Under the pieces are notes generated by a model, which saw only the letters and a list, made by a program, of their open reading frames with translations, was not told the origin of the DNA and made no database searches. DNA of 64,000 nt from Channallabes apus. Lineage: Eukaryota > Chordata > Actinopteri > Siluriformes > Clariidae. Below, in pieces: positions 12,627 through 23,980 of the stretch. Location of the stretch: the NCBI GenBank assembly GCA_030522415.1, contig CM060109.1:645001-709000 (forward strand), in the 5' to 3' direction. Each line of letters starts with the position of its first letter. The first letter of the stretch is position 1. The position numbers and the translations under genes were made by a program.

Positions 12627-12664
12627 GGAGGGAAAAATGGTATCGGATCATCTCTAGTTCAGAG

Positions 12665-14197
12665 GAAGGTCGTGCGCTTAACGGACCAATCGGTGGCCGT
12701 GTTACAGGACGCACTCGATGACGCAGACTGGGACATGTTCAGAAACAGCTCCGATGACGTCAGCGTGTTTACGGAAGCGGTTGTGGGATTCATTGGGAAG
12801 CTAGCGGATGATACCGTGGAGAAAAAGACTATCAGAACGTTTCCCAACCAGAAGCCGTGGGTGGATAAAACCATCCGCGACGCTCTGAGATCTCGCACCG
12901 CTGCCTACAACACGGGACTTGCGTCGGTGGACATGGAACCATACAAGGCTGCGTCATATAACGTGCGGAAGGCAGTGAAAGAGGCGAAGCAGTGCTACAG
13001 AAGGAAACTAGAGTCACAGCTTCAACAGAGTGACTCTAGGAGCCTCTGGCAGGGACTAAAAACAATCACGAATTATAAAGCACTTACAACCGGTATGACG
13101 AAACGCGGACGCGACTCTGGCAGACTAGCTCAACACTTTCTATGCTGCAGCTAAAGACGCTAGCGATGATAATGCTAACAGCGCTAATGCTAACGGCACT
13201 AACGGCTGCAGACAGGAAGACATTGCCAGCACCGGAAGCGCGTTCATCATCACCGAGCACGACGTGAGGAGAGCCTTCAGGAGAGTGAACACCAGGAAAG
13301 CAGCAGGACCAGACGGTATCTCAGGTCATATTCTCAGAGCCTGCGCAGACCAGCTAGCACCTGTGTTCACAGAGATATTCAACATCTCTTTATCTCAGTG
13401 GGTGATCCCCACATGCTTCAAAGAGTCCATCATTGTTCCTGTTCCAAAGAAACCACATCCTGCTTCTCTCAACGACTATCGCCCTGTAGCCCTCACCTCA
13501 GTAGTGATGAAGTGCTTTGAGCGCCTGGTCAGAGACTTCATCATTTCTTCACTACCCGACACACTCGACCCACTACAGTTCGCTTACCGTCCAAACCGCT
13601 CTACGGATGACGCCATCTCTCATCTCTTCCATACATCTCTCACTCATCTGGACACTCGGAGGGGGAATTATGTGAAAATGCTCTTCATCGACTACAGCTC
13701 TGCATTTAATACCATAATTCCCTCCACACTCACCACCAAGCTGGAGCACCTGGGACTCAGCTCATCTATGTGTCAGTGGATCTCCAACTTTCTGGGTGGA
13801 ATTGTCTCAGCCTCCCTCACTCTCAGCACTGGAGCCTCCAAGGTGCTCATGAATATCTACTCCTGCACCATAGAGAGCATCCTGACGGGAAACATCACGA
13901 CCTGGTTCGGGAACAGCACCTTGCAGGACAGACGAGCTCTACAGAGGGTGGTGCAATCAGCTGAGCACATCATCCGCACCGAGCTCCCTGACCTGCACGC
14001 GATCTACAGCAAGCGGTGCTGGATCAAGGCCAGGAAGATCGTGAAGGACCTCAGCCCTCCCAACAATGGACTGTTTTCTCTGTTGCGGCCTGGGAAGCGA
14101 TTCCGCTCCCTGAAGGCCAACACAGAGAGACTGAGGAGAAGCTTCTTCCCGCAGGCGATAAGGTCTCTCAATCACACCACCACACAGGACAAATAAC
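12665..14197 (+). pseudogene. L2-like LINE reverse transcriptase, internally deleted
   Basis: The linker region reads [21 protein letters not shown] one-base shift near 13128 moves the frame; the new frame holds [59 protein letters not shown] and KMLFIDYSSAFNTI (first catalytic Asp). At about 13840 the sequence jumps from LTLSTGA to VLMNIYSCTIESILTG, skipping the G-A-P-Q-G-C completion, the FADD catalytic box and the thumb start. The C-terminus (SLNHTTTQDK, stop at 14195) is normal. Without FADD the enzyme would be inactive. Confidence 0.92.
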
Positions 14198-14583
14198 ATC
14201 TTTTAAACATTGACTGAACAATCATGGACACATTCATACACACTTGCACTACATATTTATATATCTGGACCATTGCACAAGACACTTTTAATAAGTCACT
14301 TTTTATGCATATTTGTACAACCACTGCCACTTTCAAATTTAATATAATATACCTTTTTTTATATATATATTTCTATATTTTGTAATATTTTTATCATGCC
14401 CTTATTTGTACAGTTTATCTTACTAGTTAAGTTTATTTTCTTTAGTATTTCTTTTCATTCATATTTATTCCTTACGTATAAGTTTTATTTTATTTTTAAG
14501 GTCACTGGCGGTCGTATAAGCATTTCACTGCATTTCGTAGTGTGTATGACTGTATATGTTGTGACAAATAAAATTTGAATTTG

Positions 14584-15545
14584 AGAAGACGTCTCTGCCT
14601 AAGATGTATTTCGCCAGCAAAACATAGAATAAATGGAAATAAAATGTTTAATTGTACCAATTAAATCAGACTTCATACTTACTTTGAGTGTAATTCACAA
14701 ATTTACTGAATATATTATGTTTGTATGTGTATACAGTATGTGTTTGTATGTGAATATATTATATAAGTATGTTTGTGCGCGCGTCTCATATGTGACATTC
14801 ATATGAAATGCAATTCTTGTTGATTAAATGTCTGACAAGTTAAAAATGTATGTCACTTGAAACATAATGCAGTAACTCTATTCATTTGAACATAGTAAAG
14901 GTGTTACTGTTTTGTACATTCCTTTATTAGTCCTTTCTGATTGTATTTAGGTATCACTGTTTTCCATATACATAAAACATTTGGACAACAATGTCCCGGA
15001 AGCGTTATTAAATATTAAATAAGAAAAAATACACAATTTTGTTTCAATACAGTTTTATTAAATATAGAATATAGCATATATATGGCAAATGGTCACTGGA
15101 ATAGCTGTAATGTGATTGTGTATTTATGACTGAAATAAAGCTGTTCATTTGTCATGACATGCAAATTTGAAAAACAAAGTGTAAAACTAGCATCTTTGTA
15201 GGTCTCTAATCATGACGTACACGTATGTGTACGATTTGTTTTCCTAAGTATTTTTATTCTTCTCTAGGCTTACAAATAAAATGCAACTGAATTTTTTTTC
15301 ATAAACCTATTTTTCATGGAGTTACAAATATGTCCACTCAGTTGGACACCATGCATTTGAACTCTACATATATTTTATCAAAATATAAAGACACTAATTG
15401 TTCCTAACTTTACATTATAATAACAAATATCAGTTGATTTATGAAAAAATTTCACTGCATATCAGGTTTATCAAAAACATCAAAGTTACAGTAATTAGGG
15501 CTCAAGCACTACAGGGTGCGCAGGACCCTCTTGTTTTCCTAAGGA
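14584..15545. repeat. Unclassified AT-rich local repeat, first block
   Basis: Segment A (about 14635-14715, starting AATAAAATGTTTAATTG) is repeated inverted at 16013-16107. Segment B (about 14774-15000, starting GCGCGTCTCATATGTGACAT) is repeated in direct orientation at 16180-16401 with high identity. 15095-15150 shares a block with 10550-10600. 15490-15550 holds GGGCTCAAGCACTACAGGGT, a style of short fish repeat. No frames or terminal inverted repeats with target duplications were found. Confidence 0.6.
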
Positions 15546-15705
15546 TGTTTTTCCCACCCTATAGTGCCGGTCCCAAGCCCGGATAAAATGGGATGGTTGC
15601 GTCAGGAAGGGCATCCGGCATAAAACCTGTGCCAAGTTGTAGTGCGGACTGGATAGTCCGCTGTGGCGACCCCTTGCCGGGAGCAGCCGAAAGACCAACA
15701 ACATC
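15546..15705 (+). repeat. Truncated SINE, same family as 44324-44564
   Basis: TAGTGCCGGTCCCAAGCCCG, GGTTGCGTCAGGAAGGGCAT, TTGTAGTGCGGACTGGATAG and CGGGAGCAGCCGAAAGACCA match the body and tail of the complete copy at 44324. The tRNA-like head is absent. Confidence 0.85.
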
Positions 15706-16137
15706 AGCGTGCATGTACTTTCACTTTACAAAAGGCAGCGGTTTATCAAAAGGCCGAAAAAACTTGTGCGATTTATCGATAAAATGCAGACATATTCCAC
15801 CAGACTGTCATCGCCTCTCGCAATAATGCAGATCAAACATAATATACCTGTCCATAAATAAAAAGGAATATTTAAGGATATATGCAAAATGTATTCCACT
15901 TAAACATTACAGACTAAAACAAGGAAAGTACAGGAGACGTGCTGAGCTTCAGTTCATTGTGATGCGGACAAAAGGTCTAGGAAGGAAACAGGTTTCGTTA
16001 TTTTACAAAATCTGAATATATTCAGTAAATTTATGAATTACACTCAAAGTATCAAATCTAACTATGAAGTCTGGTTTAATTGGTCCATTAAACATTTTAT
16101 TTCTATGTAAGAGTTAATACACGCACACACTACATAT

Positions 16138-16183
<46 letters not shown>

Positions 16184-17024
16184 CGCGCGTCTCATATGTG
16201 ACATTCATATGAAATGCAATTCCTGTTGATTAAATGTCTGTTGACAAGTTAAAAGTGTATGTCACTTGAAACATAATGCAGTAACTCTATTCATTTGAAC
16301 ATAGTAAAGGTGTTACTGTTTTGTACATTCCTTTATTAGTCCTTTCTGATTGTATTTAGGTTTCACTGTTTTCAATATACATAAAACGTTTGGACAATAG
16401 GTGTATATACACACACACACACACATACATACATACAGTGGTCACCTAATCAGAGCGTTGTATTTACCGTCGCCGCCGCATTTCGGCATGTGCATTTGCT
16501 GGCTTTTACCACTGAGTGGCGCTATATAACTACAGACTGACGCCTCATGCCTTAGTTCATTCTCTGCCGCAATAATGAGACGCGTTCCATTAAATAATAC
16601 ACGTAGTAGCCGATAACATCAAGTGAAACACTGTAGTTGACCGAATTCATAATCACAGTACTAAAATTACAGTACAAATGTAGAATTCAAATTAAATCAA
16701 ATCTTATTAAGATCAAATTTAAGCACAATAAATATTAACACAGTGAACCTTTAGATTTTAATATTCAGTGCGCACCGTTTGTACATTTGTTATTTTACAA
16801 CTATATAAGAACACTCAGAAATACCTTTTATTTGGGGTTAAGTGACTGATGTGCCTAACATCTTTCAGCTGAGCCTCGTTTCACTGAATAATCCACCAGT
16901 ATAATGACTGACACACACACACACACACACACACACAGTCGTCACTCCCCTAAATTTAAAGAATACAAACTGGTTGCGTGCGAGTTTGCTGTTTTTCCTA
17001 CAGTATGCTGAAGCAAAATCAAAA
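15706..17024. repeat. Unclassified local repeat, second block, plus unique DNA
   Basis: Contains inverted segment A (16013-16107), a TA tract (about 16135-16180) and direct segment B (16180-16401), then a CA/CATA tract (about 16405-16437). TACTTTCACTTTACAAAAGG at about 15716 repeats 10632; ACAAAAGGTCTAGGAAGGAAAC at about 15967 resembles 19737. 16440-17024 shows nothing classifiable except a CA tract at 16912-16936. Confidence 0.5.
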
Positions 17025-17435
17025 TAAAACATTTTATTTTGTTTCATTTTTATTTTGCTATAATTAAAATAAAAAAATTTAAAACAGTATCACACAGGGA
17101 TCGAACACAGGTCGTTTTTTTTATCACTCTATACACAATACTTTGCTATTTTGAATAGGCGGGAAAGGGATGGAGTCGCGTATTCGTGCCGGCTGGAAAA
17201 AAAAAATTAAACAGATCTAACAGATGAGGACTCAGATTAATGTGCAGAAAATATATAATAAAACTATATAAGTCTACATAGCCTTTATTAGACTCTACCT
17301 TAAGCGCACTTAAAACATTTTATTTAGTTTTAAAATAAAACAATTTTAAAACATCATCACTCGGGATTCAAACCGGCACTTTGTAGATGTCTGGCTGAGC
17401 GCTCTAACCGCTACACCAAGCGGGCACTTAGAGAC
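17025..17435 (-). repeat. Two tRNA-like SINE remnants in tandem
   Basis: On the minus strand 17428-17356 reads CTTGGTGTAGCGGTTAGAGC followed by CCGGTTTGAATCCCGAG, good A and B boxes. A second B box (TGTTCGATCCC) occurs at about 17097-17115 with a similar AAAATTTAAAAC-type flank. The T-stem pairs at only three of five positions, so a functional tRNA is unlikely. Both are best read as decayed tRNA-derived SINEs. Confidence 0.5.
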
Positions 17436-17661
17436 AATGCACCCCAGAGACGTTAATAAGCCACTCGACTTCTTTGAACGCAAGCTCTAGATAAGTGACG
17501 AAGTAAGCCTGTTATAATAATAACTTGGTGTTATTTGATCTTATTGGTTTAGAAATTTATATTTAAATAAATAGTAAACTTGCAACTGATTTATTTTGTC
17601 CGCTGTTGCCTTTAAACGGTGGTATGCGCGGCGGGATGGTTATTCCGATTGAGTAACCACT

Positions 17662-17673
17662 GTAGATAGAAAA

Positions 17674-17723
<50 letters not shown>
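17662..17723. repeat. GATA tetranucleotide microsatellite
   Basis: About thirteen GATA units, almost perfect, ending in GATCGATC just before a Tc1-like element starts at 17739. Confidence 0.95.
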
Positions 17724-17871
17724 CGATCTGTGTGTATACACCGCGTTCCAAATTATTATACAAATTGGATGTAAGTAGAAAACAAATGTTTAGTTTTTAA
17801 ATTAAACTCATGGATGGTGTTGTGTCTCAGCGCTCTTTGGATCATTGAAATGAATCTCAGACACGTGTGAT

Positions 17872-18108
17872 AGTTAGTATATTCAATTATTTGCCACATG
17901 TACTTTTTACAGCACAGCGAAATTTCTTCTTCGCATATTCCAATTAGGAAACTGGGGTCAGAGCGCAGGGTCAGCTAGCTTACAGCGTCCCTGGAGCAGA
18001 TAGGGTTAAGGGCCTTGGTCAAGGGCTCAACAGTGGCAACTTGGCTATGCTGGGGTTCGACCCCCCGACCAGTAACTCAGTAACCCACAGCCTTAACCGA
18101 CTGAGCCA
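17872..18108 (-). repeat. tRNA-derived SINE inside the Tc1-like element
   Basis: On the minus strand the head reads TTGGCTCAGTCGGTTAAGGC with B box GGGTCGAACCCC. The body includes GCCACTGTTGAGCCCTTGAC and a tail GCGAAGAAGAAATTTCGCTG followed by TGTACATGTGGCAAAT-type sequence. It is the same family as 27935-28182. Transposon sequence resumes on both sides. Confidence 0.85.
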
Positions 18109-18129
18109 AAGGAAAAGTACTGAAGAAGG

Positions 18130-18990
18130 TTGTTCCACATTATTAAGCAGGCCACAGGTTTCAAGCAATATGGGAAAGAAAAAGGATCTCTACTGCCGAA
18201 AAGCGTCAAATATTACAATGCCTTGGACAAGGTATAAAAACATTAGATATTTCATGAAAACTTAAGCGTGATCATCGTACTGTGAAGACATTTGTGGCTG
18301 GTTCAGAGCACAGACAGGTTCGTGCAGATAAAGGCAGAATGAAGAAGGTTTTTGCCAGACAAATTCATCAGATTAAGAGAGCAGCTGCTGAAATGCCATT
18401 ACAAGTGGGAAACAGGTATTTGAAGCTGCTGGTGCCTCTGGAGTCCTGCGAACCTCAAGGTTAAAAGTTGAAAAGTTTTTAAACAGTCTTGTTTACTGAT
18501 GAGTTTCATGCAACCCTGGATGGTCCAGATGGATGGAGTAGTGGATGGTTGGTGGATGGCCATCATGTCCCAACAAGGCTGCCATGTCGTCAACAAGGAG
18601 GTGCCGGAGTCATGTTGTGGGCCAGAATCATGGGGAGAGAGCTGGTAGGCCCCTGTAGGGTCCCTGAAGGTGTGAAAATGACCTCTGCAAAGTATATTGT
18701 CTGACCACTTTCTTCCATGGTATAAAAAGAAGAACCGTGGCTTCTGTAGCAAAATCATCTTCATGCACGACAATGCACCATCTCATGCTGCAAAGAATAC
18801 CTCTGTGTCATTGGCTGCTATGGGAATAAAAGATGAGAAACTCATGGTGTGGCCATCATCCTCCCCTGACCTCAACCCCATTGAGAACCTTTGGAGAATC
18901 CTCAAAAGATCTATGAGGGTGGGAGGCGGTTCGCATCAAAACAGCAGCTCTGGGAGGCTATTCTGACATCCTGCAAAGAAATTCAAGCAG
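18130..18990 (+). pseudogene. Tc1-like transposase pseudogene (second lineage)
   Basis: The DNA-binding part is split over frames (KKKDLYCRKAS near 18177; HRQVRADKGRMKKVFARQIH near 18310). The first Asp lies in VFTDEFHATLDGP (18488). GAGVMLWARIMGRELVG follows, then the second Asp in IIFMHDNAPSHAAKNT (18758) and the Glu in SSSPDLNPIENLW (18858). Frameshifts near 18460, 18700 and 18940 break it. The lineage differs from the elements at 5455 and 53791. Confidence 0.9.
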
Positions 18991-19402
18991 AAACTGTCCA
19001 AAAACTCAAGTTCAATGGATGCAAGAATTGTGAAGGTGATAGGACCCCTTCTTTCATATGTTAAGATGTAACATGTAGCCCTGTTAGGATACTTTTGATT
19101 GAAATTGTTTTTGATTTCAGTAAATATGACCTCATAATGCTGCAAATTTAACAAAAGACCATTTTCATTTCTTTACAACCTATAAAATGTTTTAACTGTG
19201 TTGTGCATAATAATTTGGAACAGTGCATTTTCAGATTTTTTTTAAAAAATAATTATTATCATCATTAGGAGGTTTGTTTAATAAAATTAAAATTATACCC
19301 TAATTGTTGATGACTTGAAAATTATACAGACTGTCATTTGCATTTACTAATTATAAAATCAGGGAAATATATAATTTGCGTAATAATTTCGAACATTGTG
19401 TG

Positions 19403-21969
19403 TGTGTATATGTGTGTATGTGTGTGTGTATATACTGTATATATATATAATCATGCTAGGGTACGTTTAATACGCAGAAGAACCATTTAAAGCTCTTTAT
19501 TCATTTATCCTTTACTTACTTACTAACTAGCGAATGCTTTAGTAAAGGGCTCTAAAACAACGGCAATATGAATGACAATGGAATATTACAGGACGTGCAA
19601 AGTGATGCCCATGCACCGATCACTAACCATTAAAATGTTGGATTTTAATTAAAATGTCACTTATATATATATTCCTTTTTAATTCAATTCTTAAATCATC
19701 GTGTTCACCCGTGGGTTTACTGCATAAACACTGGAACAAAAGGTCTGGGGAGGAAACGGAGATATTTCTTTTTCCATTTTTTTGCATTGAGTTTAATCAT
19801 GCAGCACTTTTAGTATTCATAGCAAAAGCAACCCAACAGTGTGATTAAAGTACCCGAAATAACACAGAATTTTGACCCAGCATAAACAACCCAACAATGT
19901 GTTTACAGAAACCTACTAGTACTACAAATGAATGGACAAAGCGCAGTCAAAGCCCAGGGATTCTGTGTGCTGTCGCGTTGTATTCAGCGAGTAGCATATA
20001 TTTTGTGTTTGTTGCATTTCATGTCTGTAGTTTTACTGATAAATCTGCTCATATCTGCGCACGCATGTGTTAGCCTTTTGATCAAAAAGCCACACACGCA
20101 ACTCACTTTCACTTTGCAAAATGCAGTGTTTATTGTTTAGTGTATATTTAAAGTGCATAAACACAATAAAACAATAGGCTAAGATATAAATTTTTTTTGT
20201 AATCTTTGTTGTACTTCGTCTTTTTGCACACACACGGGTGCGTTACAATAATAATAAGAAGAATAATAAGAATAAATTCGGAGTCTTCTACTACTACTAC
20301 TACTACTACTACTAATAATAATAATAATACTGAATGGAGAAAGCGCAGTTAACGAAGTAACATCATTGATGGAGAGAAGAAAATGAAAAATAAATACTTA
20401 TCAGCATTTACAGTTTGAGCTCGACACGTTTATGAGCTCCGTCGCTTGATGTCAATGGGCGCCTAAGAGACATAACACATTTTCGGCTTCAGTATACAGA
20501 CAATACTTCAGACTGAAACACGACTGCCCCCTACAGGTAATGAAGGGCATTTTCACATTCCTTTTCTCGAAACGTGCGTTCTTAATGGCCAGATCTGTAG
20601 AGCGCACATTCCACATGGACAGTTTAAAATCTATGTAATTATCTGTATGTTGAAGTTTTCTTTAATGAGAAACATTAAATTAAATTTATGTTACTGTAAC
20701 ATCAGGGGAAGGAGTCTCCAGTGTCAGCGCTTTCTAAAAGTCAGAGGTTAAAAAGCTGCAACAGGAAGGTTTTCCACATCTTCAGGACAGAGGAGTTTAC
20801 GCTTCCTTGAAGTTTCTCAGTAACATAAGAATCTATTTATAGCTGCTATAATATTAGTGAGAACATGAACTAACTTGTTTTATAGAGGTTTATTGTAACC
20901 ATAAAATAAGATATAAAAACACAAAACATGACATCACTTTTTATTTTTGTGTGGGTGCATTTTGTGTAGTTGTGTATGCAATAAAATAGAATTAGAATTA
21001 TCTCAGCCTTAGCACAGATTTCTTGGACATCTTTTTCCTATAAATTTGAGCTTTTGCTCCCTGTTTCCATGGTTCTGACACTTTCTGCATCAGAAGAATT
21101 ATCTGTCTGTCTGTCTGTCTTGCACACTCTAGTCATTCCTGTATCATTTTGTTGTAAATTTTTTCGGGGGGGATTTTTCATTTCATTTTTGCAACCCTCT
21201 CCAATTAAAAGCCTCTCAGTGTCACAGCTCCAGTGCCTCCTTCTGGAGTGCGCACACACACACACGCACGCACGCGCGCGCGCGCGCACACACACACACA
21301 CACACAGCGAGAATTCGCCCACACACGGGAGTGCAACAAACGGCACTTCCAGGCAATGAAACCGAATGAAAAAGCCTGAAAAGAGCAGAAAAACATTCAA
21401 AGGGGTAAAGACAGAATAAATACTGGGAAGAGAGAGAAACCGAGAGAGAGAGAGAGAGAGAGAGAGATATGGTTACTAATCCAATATGTCACATGGCTAC
21501 TACCACCTGATATAATGCTAATATATGCTGTCATGCTAATTAACACAAGACTGTAAATGACAATGATCAGAATTTTCCCCCAAGTGATGATTAAAGCAAA
21601 GCAGAAGGCAGACTGTGTTCTGTGTAAATATATCAAGAACTACAACAATGTCCTACAACACACAGAACCTTCTAAAACATATCAACCTGTATCCTCAGAA
21701 CCAGGCGTTTAATCTAAGCTGCTGTGAATTGAGTACAAAGTAAGTGGTGAGCTTGGAACACAGACTGTATAAGATCTGGACCCTATGTGATGTCACCCGC
21801 AGGTGTTTTTGAAGATTGATTTTGAAGCACAACTGTCGGAGCTCTGGTTGTCGCAATCTTGGCAGGAGCTGACTCCGCCTAAACCCTGTCAATCCATGTA
21901 TTTATTTTTCTGTAGGTTAACCTAGTATTAAAACACCCAATGCCATAATGCACCTCAGAATTAACATTA
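19403..21969. other. Non-coding with microsatellites and a third local-repeat copy
   Basis: 19550-20160 shares scattered blocks with 10493-10790 and 15706-16000 (CTTTCACTTTGCAAAATGCA near 20105; GGTCTGGGGAGGAAACGGAG near 19743). Trinucleotide CTA/ATA tracts occupy 20288-20330, GTCT repeats 21096-21120, a CA/CG tract about 21250-21306 and GA about 21441-21468. No coding exon was recognised in 20340-21969. Confidence 0.55.
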
Positions 21970-22250
21970 CAGTGGAACCTTGGATTACGAGTAACGCGGT
22001 TTGCGAGTGGTCCGCAAGACGAGCAACGATTTTTTAATAAATTTTGACTTGGAAAACGAACAAGTCTTGGTTTACGAGTATTACGCATGAGCTTCTTGTT
22101 TTGATGCCGAGCGTCACGTGATCACAACTGAGCCAAGGGTTTTTCTCTCTCTTGTGCTGATGAATTGTGGGTAATCGTCTCCCCTGCTGGTTCTTAGTGC
22201 TCATCTCTCACTGGTATAAACACGTGTACTGTTTACGATAACACTGTGAC

Positions 22251-22303
<53 letters not shown>

Positions 22304-22478
22304 TGTTATTATGTGTTTGTAAGCGCGTGTGTAAAGCAAAAGCAAGTCTCATTAGAGAGGTTAAAAATCCATTTTCTCTATCTGTTCAAGGCTTAGCCTG
22401 CTCTTTGTGTCTGTGTGATTGCGCATCTTTGGACCCCGTGCCAAACACAAACACAGGCCCCTCCTACTTTCGCCTTCA

Positions 22479-22517
<39 letters not shown>

Positions 22518-23073
22518 TCTCTCTTCTCTACACAGAAACACTGCTCTGTCGCGATTCTTTTCAAGTGTAAAGTGCAGGTTAATTTGTTTTATTTTTACTT
22601 TACAGCAGTGATTCCGTTAGTGTGTCACTCAATCGAGTGTCATTAGAGAGAATTCTTGTTTATTTTTTCGATAAAACTGTGTTTCTGTTGTGTGTGTGTG
22701 TGTTTGTGAAATGAGTGGAAGAAGGGTAATTGTGTAAGACGAGAAGAGGGAGAGGGGAGCTTACTTTAGATTCTCTCTCACACACACACTCACACACACA
22801 CATACACACACACACAGAGCCTGCGCGCACAAAAGGAAACACTTATCTGTCTGGATTTATTTATTGTTTTTTTAAAGGTAAAGTGGAGGTTAATTTGTTT
22901 TATTTTTAGTATATATTTTGTGTTAATTATTTTATTGTATATATTTATTTGGGCTGCGGAACAAATAATTTGAGTTTACATTATTTCTCATGGGGAAATT
23001 TAATTTGGTTTACGTGTTTCGGAATACAAGCCGCTTCCAGAATGAATTATGCTCGCAATTCAAGGTTCCACTG
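21970..23073 (+). mobile_element. Non-autonomous mariner/pogo-like element, copy 1
   Basis: Ends are CAGTGGAACCTTGGATTACG on the left and, reversed, CAGTGGAACCTTGAATTGCG on the right, each flanked by TA. Length 1104 bp. No transposase frame is present. It contains internal GT (22254-22297) and CA (22480-22515) tracts, a GATTCCGTTAGTGTGTC motif, and GGTAAAGTGGAGGTTAATTT near the right arm. The family is shared with 35985-37140 and 47123-47640. Superfamily is inferred from TA duplication and the CAGTGG start only. Confidence 0.85.
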
Positions 23074-23554
23074 TATAGTTATTTATCTTAGATGAACTAT
23101 ACTCAAAGGTCTGATAGAACGTCTGTACACATGTGGATCAACACAAAACAAAGTAATTTTACGTAAGTTCCCATGCATTTTTTTTTACTGTTTACTTTAC
23201 AGTTGCCCCCAATTTAAATGGTAGTGGTTGTGTTTATAGCTATAAATAGAGCTACACTAGAGCAGCCTAAAGAGAATCACTTATACTATAATATAGCAAT
23301 AATGTTGCAGCCTGTAAATAACTTTGTAGCTAGCTAGCATTAGGTATTTTGCCTATGTATTGTTGTTAAATAACACTTGAACACTGATTTAGCAAAAGCA
23401 GAACTTTATCAGTCTTTAGACACATTTTTATATAAACGTAGACATTATTTATATAAACAGTTATAAAATACGCAGCTAATTTAAAGCTAAATTGAACGTA
23501 AATTATTAGAGTTCCATAATATGTAACCAGGACTAACTGAATAGTAAAATTAAA
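23074..23554. other. Non-coding, nothing recognised
   Basis: AT-rich sequence without family matches, open frames of interest or tandem structure. Confidence 0.5.
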
Positions 23555-23943
23555 ACCCCCTGGGATTTGGGTTTCGTTTGTGCCACCGAGGCAGGTCTGG
23601 TCCCTCAGGCATGAATCTGCAAGGCTTCTGTGGGGAGCTGTGGTGTCTGGCACCGGAACGTTTGCAGCAGATCATTTGGGTGGCATGGGTTATGGGGCAA
23701 GGCCTCTGTGGATCAGATTATTTGCTCGGTGCATGCCATAGGGCTCGATCAGATTGGGATCTGGGGAGTCTGGAGGCCAGGTCGGGGGCCTTGGGCTCTC
23801 TGCAGTGGGCTCTGGTGCACTGGGTGTTCTGGTGCCTTTCAATCGTGACCAGTATAGATTGGTGATTTGTGCTGCACTGGCATTTCTGTGGAATTGGACA
23901 GGATGGGATTGCCTTTGGTCCTCTGGTGTCCATGATGTGTGTT

Positions 23944-23980
<37 letters not shown>

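Larger units (their letters stand above)
11838..12656 (+). mobile_element. hAT-like non-autonomous element carrying an LTR segment, copy 1
   Basis: The 8-bp target duplication GTTCAGAG is perfect (11830-11837 and 12657-12664), the hallmark of hAT insertion. Ends are imperfect inverted repeats: TAGGGTTGTTCCGATTCC at the left and, reversed, TAGAGATGATCCGATACC at the right. Subterminal CCGATA/TATCGG repeats are abundant, as in hAT elements. No transposase is encoded. An LTR-like block occupies 12006-12430. The right arm has decayed into TA and GT microsatellite. The host is the L2-like ORF: removing the element and one target copy rejoins the reading frame exactly (V-Q / R-K-V-V). Confidence 0.92.
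10800..14583 (+). mobile_element. L2-like LINE, near full length, with nested insertion
   Basis: A non-LTR retrotransposon with an apurinic-type endonuclease, reverse transcriptase and a 3' UTR ending in GACAAATAAAATTTGAATTT. The 5' region contains CCGAGATGGCGCCGGTGAGG, a GC-rich start like the YY1-type ATGGCG start of other LINEs. Length without the nested 819-bp element and one target copy is about 2.95 kb, against over 3 kb for intact relatives; the difference matches an internal RT deletion. Clade assignment (L2/CR1 group) rests on RT block wording and the 3' tail, not on a tree. No target-site duplication was confirmed. Confidence 0.88.
17739..19402 (+). mobile_element. Decayed Tc1-like element with nested SINE
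   Basis: The left end is CACCGCGTTCCAAATTATTA next to TA; the right end reversed reads CACAATGTTCGAAATTATTA. Both arms have inner copies (AATAATTTGGAACAGTGCAT near 19210). The transposase relic is on the plus strand. A SINE in reverse orientation occupies about 17872-18108, which explains the extra length. Ends are diverged, so the boundaries could move by a few bases. Confidence 0.82.

Noticed and set aside
12499..12721. Tyr-Ile repeat frames at TA tracts (also 27341-27550)
   Set aside because: Simple-repeat artefacts of (TA)n.
17356..17428. Functional tRNA gene
   Set aside because: The T-stem pairs at only three of five positions and the B box is changed (GGTTTGAATCC); fits a decayed SINE.
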